Below are positions 8,766 to 17,185 of a stretch of 33,388 nt of DNA, in pieces. The stretch comes from Bacillota bacterium. GTDB taxonomy: Bacteria > Bacillota > Bacilli > Desulfuribacillales > Desulfuribacillaceae. Below the pieces are notes generated by a model that did no database searches, was not told the origin of the DNA, and saw nothing but the letters and a program-made list of their open reading frames with translations. The stretch covers positions 1 through 33,388 of the forward strand of contig JAEWFW010000013.1 in the NCBI GenBank assembly GCA_023388635.1. The letters are read 5' to 3'. Numbering within the stretch: position 1 is the stretch's first letter; every line of letters begins with the position of its first letter. A program made the position numbers and the translations under genes.

Positions 8766-11700
8766 ATGCAATTTTTTCTGAAACCAATGGTCGCTTTTAT
8801 GGACAAGTTGACATATTTTAAAAAATTTCTTGTCATTGGGCTGGTTGCAGGTTTGAGTGTCATCTCAATTGCGGGGTATTTTCTGCTGGAAATGCATCGG
8901 GAAGTCGTCGCGACAGAGAATCGCCTAGTAGGTGCAGAATACATTGCCGAAGTTGAAAAATTGCTCCATTATTTTCAGCAATACCGAGGAATGGTTTATT
9001 ACGGTTTTGATGATAAGGTGAAAGTGTTTGAGACAGACATTAGTGTGAATCAATATCTCATAGAACAAAAGATACAGCTATTAAAGAATATGGAACGGGA
9101 CTATCGTAACCTATTAGATATGCAGTCGGCGCTTGGGGATGTGGAACACGCATGGACAGACCTCCGCAGCAGACAGATGGTGTATGACCGTGAACAGTTT
9201 TTGGCAGAGTCGACTGAGATCGTTTATAAAATTATCGATATCATCTGGCAAGCGGCAGATCATTCAGGACTGATACTCGATGTAGAACGCTATCGTTACT
9301 ATCTGACGACGAGCATCATCAAAGAGATGCCGGAAATGATAGAAGAGCTTGCACAAATAGGAGCCCTTGGCGTACGGATTACAGAAAAGAAGTCAATGTC
9401 TGATTCAGACCGTCAGAGGTTGATTCTGCATGTGAATGTGATTGCAAGTATCTGGGAAAAGATCGACAGAAATTTTATCATTATGGGGAATGAGCATAAT
9501 TACGAAATCAATCGTACGATAGAAGAATTCCGTTCGTCGGCACAGCGGCAGACAGAAGAATTGCTGATGACGATCCGGGAAGAATTACTGGCGGTCGGCA
9601 GCTATGATGTCTCACCTTTGCAATACTATGGTCAAGTGAACCAGGTGATGAGCGCTAATATGCTGCTATATGAAGCGATCACGATGGAATTTTCCGACGA
9701 TTTGCTACAGAATGTACAGAATTTGCATAAAAATCAACGAATCATTATTGGCATGGTATTTGTCATCGGTCTGATCGGTCTGTATATGTTCCTCGGTTCC
9801 TACTATTCGGCACAGCGTTCCATTTATGCATTGCGTAAAGGAACGGGGGAAATGGCGCAAGGAAATTTGCATACACGTATTCACATGACAGCCCAAGATG
9901 AACTGGCACATGTAGGGAATGCAATTAACCAAATGGCAGCTTCTTTAGAAGCGTACATTGCTAATGAAGATACTGTGAAAAATGAGCTTGTCCGCGCGAA
10001 GACAACGGCGGAAGAAGCGTCTAAGGCGAAAAGTGAGTTTCTAGCAAATATGAGTCATGAAATACGAACACCGATGAATGTGATTATTGGCATGACAGAA
10101 CTCGTTCTCAATACGGATATGCAGAAGGAACAGCGTGAATACATAACCATGGTGCGCGATTCCGCATTCTCATTGCTGGATATTATTAATGACATACTGG
10201 AATATTCGAAAATTGAAGCAGGCAAATTGAAGTTAGATAATATAGGTTTTGATTTGCGTGAATTGATCGAAAAAATAGCACGCTTTCAGTCTGTCAATGC
10301 TCATGGCAAGGGGCTGGAGCTTGTCACCTATATTCATAATAGTGTACCTGTCCAGGTAGTCGGTGACCCGTTGCGTTTGCAACAAATTTTCATCAATTTG
10401 GTCGGTAACGCGATTAAATTCACAGATACAGGCGAAGTGGAAATCACGGTAGAACAGATCGGTATGCTTTCGGACCAGACTGTTGAGTTGTGTTTCTCCA
10501 TCCGTGATACAGGCATCGGAATACCTGATGATAAAATGGATAAGTTGTTTAAGAGTTTTAGCCAAGTAGACGGCTCTTTGTCACGCCAATATGAAGGCAC
10601 GGGACTAGGTTTGGCAATATCGAAACACTTAGTAGAATTGATGGGAGGAAGAATCGAGGTAACGAGCGTCGTCGGGAAAGGCAGCACGTTCTACTTTACC
10701 TTGCCGTTCACTCTGCAAAGTGAGTACAAAAAAGATGTATACGCGGAAGCAATTGCCGAACAAGGTCTACAGGATCTGAAAGTACTCGTGATTGATGATA
10801 ATCGGGCAAATCGCAAAATACTGCGGGAAATGCTTGGAAATTGGGGAATCCAAGTGACGACCGCCGAGAGTGGGCGTACCGGACTTGATATTTTGAATCA
10901 ATCTATCGAGAGAGATCGTCCATATGATTTGGTGTTGCTAGATTTGCAAATGCCACAGATGGATGGCTTTGAGGTATTCGCGGAAATCAAGCAAAATCCT
11001 AAGCTGCGGAAGATTGTGACGATGATGTTGTCGTCGGCAAATATTTACAGAACGTCACAGCAATGTAAGGAGCTGGGGCTTGCGGCGTACCTGACGAAAC
11101 CGGTGAAGCAATCGGAGTTGCATAATATCATTGTCAACGCGATTGCCAATAGAAACAGCATTGCCGAAAACGATCAGCCATTAACCCAAAGTGCTTCTGA
11201 TGATCTGCGGCAGTCAATCACATCTGATCAGCAAGTTGCATCTACCCAGCAAGTTACATCTTCTGCACAACAAGCGGCATCCGCCGAAGTCGGTCTGGAA
11301 GCGGGCGGTAGTCGTGCCATTAAAATTTTATTGGTGGAAGATAAAGTGATGAACCAAAAGTTAGGGCGGGCTATCTTGGAAGCCATGGGGTGGCATGTTG
11401 TCATTGCTGATAATGGGAAAAAGGCGATTGAGTATTTTCTGCAAGAACATGTGGATGTCATTTTAATGGATATATCGATGCCGGAAATGGATGGCATGGA
11501 AGCGACGCAACGCATACGTTCCATAGAAAGAGAGACAGGGCGTAAGAAAACTCCAATTGTTGCGATGACCGCCAATGTGATGGAAGGTGATCGAGAGAAA
11601 TATTTGCAAATCGGCATGGACGACTATCTTTCCAAGCCGATTAATCGGGAACAATTATATGAGATGATTCAACGATGGACACGTCAATTTGATATAGACA

Positions 11701-12023
11701 CGTATTTACGACATATGCGGGAACATTTTACAGATGAAGCACTAATTTTAGAAATTTTAGATGTTTTTCTTGAGGACTATCCGCAAGACTTGCAAACTAT
11801 GCAATCAGCCATAGAACAAAGGAATGGAGCAATGTTAGCGAATGCGGCGCACGGGCTAAAAGGCGAGTTGGGGAATATCGGCTTTGAGGAAGCATATTCT
11901 TTGGCACTTAATTTAGAAAGGATAGGAAAAACGCCGGATTTTGATGTTCAGCTCGCACAGGCATATTTAGCTGAGCTTGATGGATATTTGCAGCAATTTA
12001 GAGAATGCTATAAAGGTATCTGA
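8766..12023 (+). CDS. Hybrid sensor histidine kinase with two receivers and HPt
   Basis: This 1085-residue membrane kinase is BarA-like in architecture. It has TM1 at about 20-43, a predicted extracytoplasmic helical sensor of about 280 residues and TM2 at about 325-347. These are followed by HAMP, HisKA with H431 (ANMSHEIRTPMN), HATPase_c (N-box LVGNAIKFTD; DTGIGI; GTGLGL), REC1 with D726 (LLDLQMPQMDG), REC2 with D902 (ILMDISMPEMDG), and a C-terminal HPt with H1029 (AHGLKGELG). A Gln/Ser-rich linker joins the two receivers. The ATG at 8766 is preferred to 8730 because AGGAAGG (8753-8759) is well placed. It probably feeds phosphate to the two receiver proteins encoded upstream. The ligand is unknown. 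Confidence 0.93.
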   Translation: MQFFLKPMVAFMDKLTYFKKFLVIGLVAGLSVISIAGYFLLEMHREVVATENRLVGAEYIAEVEKLLHYFQQYRGMVYYGFDDKVKVFETDISVNQYLIEQKIQLLKNMERDYRNLLDMQSALGDVEHAWTDLRSRQMVYDREQFLAESTEIVYKIIDIIWQAADHSGLILDVERYRYYLTTSIIKEMPEMIEELAQIGALGVRITEKKSMSDSDRQRLILHVNVIASIWEKIDRNFIIMGNEHNYEINRTIEEFRSSAQRQTEELLMTIREELLAVGSYDVSPLQYYGQVNQVMSANMLLYEAITMEFSDDLLQNVQNLHKNQRIIIGMVFVIGLIGLYMFLGSYYSAQRSIYALRKGTGEMAQGNLHTRIHMTAQDELAHVGNAINQMAASLEAYIANEDTVKNELVRAKTTAEEASKAKSEFLANMSHEIRTPMNVIIGMTELVLNTDMQKEQREYITMVRDSAFSLLDIINDILEYSKIEAGKLKLDNIGFDLRELIEKIARFQSVNAHGKGLELVTYIHNSVPVQVVGDPLRLQQIFINLVGNAIKFTDTGEVEITVEQIGMLSDQTVELCFSIRDTGIGIPDDKMDKLFKSFSQVDGSLSRQYEGTGLGLAISKHLVELMGGRIEVTSVVGKGSTFYFTLPFTLQSEYKKDVYAEAIAEQGLQDLKVLVIDDNRANRKILREMLGNWGIQVTTAESGRTGLDILNQSIERDRPYDLVLLDLQMPQMDGFEVFAEIKQNPKLRKIVTMMLSSANIYRTSQQCKELGLAAYLTKPVKQSELHNIIVNAIANRNSIAENDQPLTQSASDDLRQSITSDQQVASTQQVTSSAQQAASAEVGLEAGGSRAIKILLVEDKVMNQKLGRAILEAMGWHVVIADNGKKAIEYFLQEHVDVILMDISMPEMDGMEATQRIRSIERETGRKKTPIVAMTANVMEGDREKYLQIGMDDYLSKPINREQLYEMIQRWTRQFDIDTYLRHMREHFTDEALILEILDVFLEDYPQDLQTMQSAIEQRNGAMLANAAHGLKGELGNIGFEEAYSLALNLERIGKTPDFDVQLAQAYLAELDGYLQQFRECYKGI

Positions 12024-12093
12024 TCGTTTACTGTCACGTTATATGTTGTTTAGCATATGATAAAATATAACCCTCCCATAACTCCCTGTGTGT

Positions 12094-12122
12094 ACGACAG
12101 AATTCTGTCGTGCATTTTTTTG
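12094..12122 (+). terminator. Terminator of signalling operon
   Basis: ACGACAG (12094-12100), loop AATT and CTGTCGT (12105-12111) form a perfect hairpin followed, after GCA, by a run of seven T. It separates the kinase operon from clpB. Confidence 0.88.
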
Positions 12123-12162
12123 TTTGACCTTACTTGACTTTTGACCAAAGTAGACCTATAAT
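12123..12162 (+). promoter_or_regulatory. clpB promoter with CtsR-like operator
   Basis: The -35 TTGACT (12134-12139) and -10 TATAAT (12157-12162) are 17 bases apart. Three heptads of the form TTTGACC overlap the -35: 12123-12129 (exact), 12133-12139 (CTTGACT) and 12140-12146 (exact). On the reverse strand the first two read AGTCAAG-TAA-GGTCAAA, close to the CtsR operator RGTCAAA-NAN-RGTCAAA known from Firmicutes. This suggests heat-shock control by CtsR, whose gene is not in the window. Confidence 0.78.
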
Positions 12163-12274
12163 AAAAATCAAAAGACAAATTATGCTAAAATAATTGTGAA
12201 AGCATTTCCTGATCATAATATGGTGAGGGTATTTCGCAATTATAAATAAGCGAATCCGCTGTGGGGGGATATTT

Positions 12275-14887
12275 ATGGATGCCAATCGTTTTACAGAAAA
12301 AGCGTTGCAAGCAATGCAAACGGCGCAAACAAAAGCGATCCGCTATCAGCATCAAGAAGTTGACATAGACCACGTCATGCTCGCCTTCCTGGAACAGCCG
12401 GACGGCTTATTACCGCGCTTGCTGCAGAAGATGGGAATCGCCGCAGACACGCTGGTGCAGGAGATTGATGCTGGATTACGACGGCGCCCTAAGGTCATGG
12501 GGAGCGGGGTAGAAGCGGGACGAATTTATGTATCGCAATCATTGAACCAAGTGATGGTCAAAGCGGAAGACGAAGCAAAAGCATTTAATGATGAATATAT
12601 ATCGGTAGAGCATATTTTCTTAGCGAGTCTCGAAGAAGCACAGAGCCGCAATATCGGTCAAATTTACAAAAAGCTAGGGATAACAAGAGAACGAGTGCTG
12701 AAAGCACTCACGGAGATAAGGGGGAATCAGAGGGTGACGAGTACGACGCCGGAATCGACATATGAAGTGCTTGAAAAATACGGACGAGATTTAGTTCAGG
12801 AAGCAAAGAATAATAAAATGGATCCGGTCATCGGTCGTGATAGTGAAATCCGTCATGTCATCCGGATTCTTTCGCGAAAGACCAAAAACAATCCGGTATT
12901 GATCGGTGAGCCGGGTGTAGGAAAAACAGCGATTGTAGAAGGATTGGCACAGCGTATCGTCCGCGGCGACGTTCCCGAAGGTTTGAAGAATAAACAAGTA
13001 TTTTCGCTTGATATGGGAGCGCTGATTGCCGGAGCAAAGTATCGCGGTGAGTTTGAAGAACGATTAAAAGCCGTACTTCAGGAAATCAAGAAAAGCGAAG
13101 GAAACATCTTATTATTTATCGATGAATTGCATACGATTGTTGGCGTGGGAAAATCAGAGGGCGCGATGGATGCCGGTAATTTGTTAAAGCCAATGCTTGC
13201 ACGGGGCGAGCTGCACTGCATCGGTGCGACGACGCTTGATGAATACCGTAAGTATATAGAAAAGGATGCCGCACTGGAACGACGTTTCCAACCGGTGGTG
13301 GTGGAAGAGCCTACGGTAGAAGATACTATTTCTATTTTACGTGGATTAAAGGAACGGTTTGAGGTATACCACGGCGTTAAAATTTTGGATAATGCGTTAG
13401 TGACGGCGACGTTGCTGTCGGATCGTTATATTACAGACCGATTTTTACCTGACAAAGCAATCGATCTTGTGGATGAGGCATGTGCGATGATTCGTACAGA
13501 AATTGATTCGCTGCCGTCGGAGCTTGACGAAGTAAAACGCAAGGTCATGCAGCTGGAAATTGAAGAAGCGGCACTGAAAAAGGAAACAGACCCTGCGAGC
13601 AAGGAACGCTTGCAATCGTTACAAAAAGAATTGGCAAATTACAAAGAACAGCTGTCAAGTATGCACGTCCAATGGGAAAATGAAAAGAATGCCATTCAAA
13701 ATGTCCGTGATTTGCGCAAACAATTGGAAGAGGTTAATCACGAAATTGAGCAGGCAGAGCGCCAATATGATCTCAATCGTGCCGCAGAGCTTAAATACGG
13801 GAAATTGCCGGAAATGGAAAAACGTTTGCAGCAGGAAGAAGAGCAATTACGCAGCCGGCAAAATGGTCAGGCATTATTGCGTGAAGTTGTAGATGATGAG
13901 GAAATCAGCAAAATTATCTCGCGTTGGACGCGCATTCCGCTTGCTAAATTAGTGGAAGGTGAGCGCGAAAAGTTACTGCGTTTGCAAGATGTGCTTCACC
14001 AGCGAGTGATCGGTCAGGACGAAGCCGTTGAGCTCGTTTCCGACGCGATTATCAGGGCGCGCGCGGGAATCAAAGACCCGAGAAGACCGATTGGCTCTTT
14101 TGTGTTTCTCGGTCCGACTGGTGTCGGAAAAACCGAGCTTGCTAAAACATTGGCGGAGGCACTTTTCGACAGTGAAGATAATATTATTCGTATTGACATG
14201 AGTGAGTATATGGAGAAACATTCCGTATCGCGTTTAATTGGGGCGCCGCCGGGGTATGTCGGGTACGATGAGGGTGGACAATTGACAGAAGCAGTTCGAA
14301 GAAAACCGTATGCAGTCATATTGTTCGACGAAATTGAAAAGGCGCATAATGACGTGTTTAATGTGCTGTTGCAAGTGCTCGACGATGGAAGAATTACAGA
14401 TTCTCAAGGACGTACAGTAGACTTTAAAAATACCGTGATCATTATGACATCAAATATCGGATCTTCGTACTTGCTGGAAGGCATTGACGAGCAAGGAAAG
14501 ATTACGGAATCCGCGCGTAATTTGGTTATGGGTGAATTGCGGAGTCACTTCCGTCCGGAGTTTTTAAATCGCATTGACGAACTGATTATGTTCACACCTT
14601 TGCAAAGACAACAGATCGGTGAAATCATTAAGCTGTTGCTTGCAGATTTGCAAAAACGTGTCCAGGACCGTCATATACGGTTGCAGTTTACAGAGACCGC
14701 TATTCAATATATCGGTGATCAGGGATATGATCCTGTATATGGAGCACGACCGTTGAAGCGCTTTATTCAGCGCCATATAGAGTCAACGGTAGCACGTGTG
14801 CTCATTCGCGGAGAAGTACTGGAACATGGGGTCATCACCGTTGATTACAACGGCAAAGAATTAGCAGTAACATGGAGCAATCAATGA
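12275..14887 (+). CDS. clpB: ATP-dependent chaperone ClpB
   Basis: ClpB is a hexameric AAA+ disaggregase that works with DnaK on heat-aggregated proteins. The 870-residue product has the normal layout: an N-terminal Clp_N repeat domain (about 1-145), a first AAA+ module with Walker A GEPGVGKT near residue 211, and the long coiled-coil M domain (about 405-530, rich in Glu/Lys/Gln). The second AAA+ module has GPTGVGKT near 613 and VILFDEIEKAH, and is followed by the C-terminal D2-small domain. The long M domain separates it from ClpC and ClpA. The ATG follows a TGGGGGG Shine-Dalgarno. It is a single-gene unit with a CtsR-like promoter and its own terminator. Confidence 0.97.
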   Translation: MDANRFTEKALQAMQTAQTKAIRYQHQEVDIDHVMLAFLEQPDGLLPRLLQKMGIAADTLVQEIDAGLRRRPKVMGSGVEAGRIYVSQSLNQVMVKAEDEAKAFNDEYISVEHIFLASLEEAQSRNIGQIYKKLGITRERVLKALTEIRGNQRVTSTTPESTYEVLEKYGRDLVQEAKNNKMDPVIGRDSEIRHVIRILSRKTKNNPVLIGEPGVGKTAIVEGLAQRIVRGDVPEGLKNKQVFSLDMGALIAGAKYRGEFEERLKAVLQEIKKSEGNILLFIDELHTIVGVGKSEGAMDAGNLLKPMLARGELHCIGATTLDEYRKYIEKDAALERRFQPVVVEEPTVEDTISILRGLKERFEVYHGVKILDNALVTATLLSDRYITDRFLPDKAIDLVDEACAMIRTEIDSLPSELDEVKRKVMQLEIEEAALKKETDPASKERLQSLQKELANYKEQLSSMHVQWENEKNAIQNVRDLRKQLEEVNHEIEQAERQYDLNRAAELKYGKLPEMEKRLQQEEEQLRSRQNGQALLREVVDDEEISKIISRWTRIPLAKLVEGEREKLLRLQDVLHQRVIGQDEAVELVSDAIIRARAGIKDPRRPIGSFVFLGPTGVGKTELAKTLAEALFDSEDNIIRIDMSEYMEKHSVSRLIGAPPGYVGYDEGGQLTEAVRRKPYAVILFDEIEKAHNDVFNVLLQVLDDGRITDSQGRTVDFKNTVIIMTSNIGSSYLLEGIDEQGKITESARNLVMGELRSHFRPEFLNRIDELIMFTPLQRQQIGEIIKLLLADLQKRVQDRHIRLQFTETAIQYIGDQGYDPVYGARPLKRFIQRHIESTVARVLIRGEVLEHGVITVDYNGKELAVTWSNQ

Positions 14888-14931
14888 ATCTAGGTGTGAA
14901 TGTTTAGCCATATAAACTGGTTTACAGAAGA

Positions 14932-14965
14932 GCAGATGCGATAACATTTCGCATCTGCATTTTTA
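14932..14965 (+). terminator. Terminator of clpB
   Basis: GCAGATGCGA (14932-14941) and TCGCATCTGC (14949-14958) form a perfect 10-bp stem with a 7-base loop, followed by ATTTTTAT. Confidence 0.92.
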
Positions 14966-15013
14966 TACTTTTTAAAAAGTATAAAAAACATTATAAGAAG
15001 TTTCTATAAAAAC

Positions 15014-15042
15014 TTGACATATAAAAATAAATCGAGTATTAT
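15014..15042 (+). promoter_or_regulatory. Promoter of first DUF2325 gene
   Basis: TTGACA (15014-15019) is followed after 17 bases by TATTAT (15037-15042); an alternative -10 TATAAT lies at 15040-15045. The Fur-like box starts a few bases downstream, at the expected transcription start. Confidence 0.75.
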
Positions 15043-15049
15043 AATAATC

Positions 15050-15068
15050 AATAATGATAATCGTTATC
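15050..15068 (+). promoter_or_regulatory. Fur box
   Basis: AATAATGATAATCGTTATC matches the classical 19-bp Fur box GATAATGATAATCATTATC at 17 of 19 positions. It covers the region just after the -10, where a bound Fur would block transcription under iron-replete conditions. A second inverted repeat, ATCAAT-CGA-ATTGAT (15066-15080), directly follows. Confidence 0.82.
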
Positions 15069-15136
15069 AATCGAATTGATGAAATATATATTCAATTTAC
15101 GGAGAATAAGTAATAACTTAAAAAGGAGCGGTGAAC

Positions 15137-15412
15137 ATGTCTATTTTAGTAATCGGTGGAGATCGACTAGGAAATATTGATAAGAATTTAAAAGGATTGG
15201 GTTTTGAGAACATTGAACATATCAGTGGAAGAAAGAAAAAGCATACACAAATCGGTATTCCCAATGAGACGGATGTTGTTTTGGTACTGACGGATTTTGT
15301 CGGACATAATCTCTGTAAAAGCATTAAGGATAAGGCAAAAGAAATTGGTGTAAAAACGGTATTTTCTCGCCGCGCATGGTCGGATATTTATAGAACGATT
15401 CAGGGAGCGTAA
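15137..15412 (+). CDS. DUF2325 domain protein (Fur-controlled paralogue)
   Basis: This 91-residue cytoplasmic protein is one complete DUF2325 domain. It begins with a Rossmann-like strand and glycine turn (SILVIGGDRLGNIDKNL) and contains HISGR (28-32), TDVVLVLTD (45-53), GHNLC with H57/C60, and a basic end SRRAWSDIY (77-85). DUF2325 has no established function that I know. The ATG at 15137 is preferred to the GTG at 15131: AAGGAG ends 9 bases before it, and this start aligns with the paralogue at 15625. A Fur box covers its promoter, so it should be induced on iron limitation. H57 and C60 could bind metal, but nothing in the sequence proves it. Confidence 0.88.
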   Translation: MSILVIGGDRLGNIDKNLKGLGFENIEHISGRKKKHTQIGIPNETDVVLVLTDFVGHNLCKSIKDKAKEIGVKTVFSRRAWSDIYRTIQGA

Positions 15413-15463
15413 GTCTTTGTGAGATAGTACACGGGAAATACATATAAATTTTTACAATGTTTT

Positions 15464-15487
15464 TGCGATGTTATTATTGACATAATG
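15464..15487 (+). promoter_or_regulatory. Weak Mo/W-type operator over a -35 box
   Basis: The right arm ACATAATG (15480-15487) is exact. The left arm position, 8 bases upstream (15464-15471), matches only in ATGT. The right arm overlaps the -35 TTGACA (15477-15482). Its centre lies 83 bp from that of the strong site at 15547-15570. Confidence 0.45.
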
Positions 15488-15505
15488 AGAACTGCATGGT
15501 ATCCT
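15477..15505 (+). promoter_or_regulatory. Promoter of second DUF2325 gene
   Basis: TTGACA (15477-15482) is followed after 17 bases by TATCCT (15500-15505). The -35 runs into an ACATAATG half-site. Confidence 0.6.
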
Positions 15506-15546
15506 TGTAGTCAAGAATACTCATATAGTTCTTTATTTTTTACATT

Positions 15547-15570
15547 CATTATGTCTTTTGTTACATAATG
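15547..15570 (+). promoter_or_regulatory. Palindromic operator, Mo/W-type, before second DUF2325
   Basis: CATTATGT (15547-15554), 8 bases, ACATAATG (15563-15570): a perfect 8-bp inverted repeat, 55 bases before the ATG at 15625. It lies downstream of the likely promoter at 15477-15505, in the leader. The same arms and spacing recur at 15993, 23853 and 25027. Confidence 0.75.
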
Positions 15571-15624
15571 AAACTAGTAATTGCATGACGCTCAATATTG
15601 GCTATGATCGGGAAGGGTGAAGTT

Positions 15625-15912
15625 ATGTCGGTTTTATTGGTAGTAGGCGGAGATAGTTTGGGCAATATTGACAAAAATCTAAAAAGCTTAGGATACAATA
15701 AAATCGAACATATCAGTGGTCGTAAGACGCGGCACAGACAAGTGCACATTCCCCAAGAAACTGATGTAGTGTTAGTTTTGACCGACTATATTGGGCACAA
15801 TTTATGTCAAATTATTAAAGACCGGGCTAAAGATGTCGGCGTGAAGACGGTGTTTTCGCGGCGCGCGTGGTCCGATATTTATAAATCAATGCAACCTCTT
15901 CAAGAGGCATAG
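15625..15912 (+). CDS. DUF2325 domain protein (second paralogue)
   Basis: This 95-residue paralogue of the preceding gene is colinear with it over its full length: VVGGDSLGNIDKNLKSLG, IEHISGRK, TDVVLVLTD, GHNLC (H58/C61) and a nearly identical end KTVFSRRAWSDIY. Its start is set at the ATG at 15625, where the two proteins align; the frame opens at 15598. Instead of a Fur box it has a CATTATGT-N8-ACATAATG operator upstream, shared with the tungstate and formate dehydrogenase genes. The tandem pair therefore looks like one duplicated gene placed under two metal regulators. The function is unknown; a role in metal trafficking or metal stress is only inference from control and context. Confidence 0.88.
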   Translation: MSVLLVVGGDSLGNIDKNLKSLGYNKIEHISGRKTRHRQVHIPQETDVVLVLTDYIGHNLCQIIKDRAKDVGVKTVFSRRAWSDIYKSMQPLQEA

Positions 15913-15992
15913 AACATTGTTATTACACTTTTATAGCTTACAATATGCTCTCCCTATGATCCCCAAATTGTAGTGAGCGTATTTTTTCAAAG

Positions 15993-16016
15993 CATTATGC
16001 CTATAAAGACATAATG
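15993..16016 (+). promoter_or_regulatory. Palindromic operator upstream of tupA
   Basis: CATTATGC (15993-16000), 8 bases, ACATAATG (16009-16016). It matches the shared palindrome with one mismatch. Like the site at 15547-15570 it is followed by AAAC. It lies before the terminator at 16022, so it may act from a distance on tupA or sit in the 3' region of the DUF2325 transcript. Confidence 0.65.
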
Positions 16017-16021
16017 AAACG

Positions 16022-16058
16022 AGCGAAGGTCCGACCATACCTTCGCTATTTTTCGTTT
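16022..16058 (+). terminator. Terminator after second DUF2325 gene
   Basis: AGCGAAGGT (16022-16030) and ACCTTCGCT (16039-16047) form a perfect 9-bp stem with an 8-base loop, followed by ATTTTTCGTTT. Confidence 0.88.
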
Positions 16059-16075
16059 AAATCTAGCAAAGTCGG

Positions 16076-16104
16076 TTGACAGTACAATATCTGTATAGTA
16101 GTAT
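16076..16104 (+). promoter_or_regulatory. tupA promoter
   Basis: TTGACA (16076-16081) is followed after 17 bases by TAGTAT (16099-16104). An operator half-site lies about 30 bases downstream. Confidence 0.6.
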
Positions 16105-16134
16105 GAAAATGTGGATTGAGTAGTAAGATATAGT

Positions 16135-16159
16135 CATTATGTTCCGGAAAACACATATG
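16135..16159 (+). promoter_or_regulatory. Operator half-site in tupA leader
   Basis: The left arm CATTATGT (16135-16142) is exact. The right side reads ACATATG at 16153-16159, offset by two bases and imperfect. It is probably a weaker or asymmetric copy of the shared palindrome, placed just after the tupA promoter. Confidence 0.5.
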
Positions 16160-16235
16160 CTAAGAGGGACATAGACATTCTGCTTTTGTCAATCCATTAC
16201 ATTAAAGTGTAAAATATACAGGGGGGTTTATACGA

Positions 16236-17150
16236 ATGTTACAAAAATTTAACTGGAAAAAAGGCTTGTACATACTGGCAATGTTATCGATGCTTGTAGC
16301 TGTACTTGTCGGTTGCGGTACTAAAGCTCCAGAAGCTGATCAAAATCCAACGCCGCCGGTTGTTGAACAACCAAAACAGGAAGAGCCTAAACAAGAAGAA
16401 CCGAAGAAAGAATTTGCCAATAAGAATCTCATATTAGCGACTACAACGAGTACGGCAGATACAGGTCTATTGGATGAGTTGTTGCCTGTGTTTGAAGAAG
16501 AGACAGGCATTAAAGTACAAGTCATTTCTGTGGGAACAGGGCAAGCGATTGAACATGGTAAAAATGGAGATGCCGACGTAATTCTCGTGCATGCGCGCGC
16601 ATCAGAAGATAAGTTTGTTGAAGAAGGATTCGGCGTTAATCGTCGTGACGTAATGTACAACGATTTCGTCATCCTTGGACCAAAAGAAGATCCAGCTGGA
16701 ATCAAAGGATTGAGCATCGAAGAAGCGTTTAACAAATTAGCAAGCGAAGGGAAATACGATTTTGTTTCACGCGGAGATGATTCCGGTACACATAAGAAAG
16801 AGTTAGAAGTATGGAAGAGCCTTTCTATAGAGCCTACAGGCGACTGGTACAAGAATGTCGGTAAGGGCATGGGAGACACCATTAACATGGCGAATGAGCT
16901 GTTAGGATACACACTTTCTGATCGTGGAACATTCATTAAAATGGAAGACAACATTGATTTAGAAATCGTCATCGAAGGTGACGAGAAGTTACTGAATCCT
17001 TATGGAGTTATTCCAGTCAATCCGGAAGTTCACAAAGATTTGAACTATGAAGGCGCGGAAGCATTTGCGGAATTCATCACTTCACAAAAAGGAAAAGATC
17101 TGATTAATGGTTTCCAATTATCTGGAAAGCAATTGTTCTTTGCTGAATAA
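16236..17150 (+). CDS. tupA: Tungstate ABC transporter, substrate-binding lipoprotein TupA
   Basis: TupA captures tungstate outside the cytoplasmic membrane. The 304-residue precursor has a lipoprotein signal with lipobox LVGC (C27) and a Pro/Glu/Lys-rich tether (about 30-55). The mature domain then begins with the family hallmark LATTTSTADTGLLD. Other family features are DVILVHARASEDKFVEEGFG, VMYNDFVILGP, SRGDDSGTHKKE and the C-terminal NPYGVIPVNP. The TTTS motif and length distinguish it from ModA and WtpA. It is followed by tupB and tupC in one operon. A hairpin between tupA and tupB could give extra tupA transcript. Tungstate uptake fits the neighbouring formate dehydrogenase. Confidence 0.93.
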   Translation: MLQKFNWKKGLYILAMLSMLVAVLVGCGTKAPEADQNPTPPVVEQPKQEEPKQEEPKKEFANKNLILATTTSTADTGLLDELLPVFEEETGIKVQVISVGTGQAIEHGKNGDADVILVHARASEDKFVEEGFGVNRRDVMYNDFVILGPKEDPAGIKGLSIEEAFNKLASEGKYDFVSRGDDSGTHKKELEVWKSLSIEPTGDWYKNVGKGMGDTINMANELLGYTLSDRGTFIKMEDNIDLEIVIEGDEKLLNPYGVIPVNPEVHKDLNYEGAEAFAEFITSQKGKDLINGFQLSGKQLFFAE

Positions 17151-17185
17151 GAGATATAGTGTAGAAAATTTAAAATAGCAATGCT

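Larger units (their letters stand above)
15913..16235. other. Intergenic: operators, terminator and tupA promoter
   Basis: This 323-base gap has no gene. It contains a palindromic operator (15993-16016), the terminator of the DUF2325 unit (16022-16058), a promoter (16076-16104) and an operator half-site (16135-16159). The tupA Shine-Dalgarno GGGGGG is at 16221-16226. Confidence 0.7.

Noticed and set aside
16340..16972. 210-residue minus-strand open frame
   Set aside because: It is antisense to tupA, Ser-rich and without motifs; tupA is clearly the real gene.
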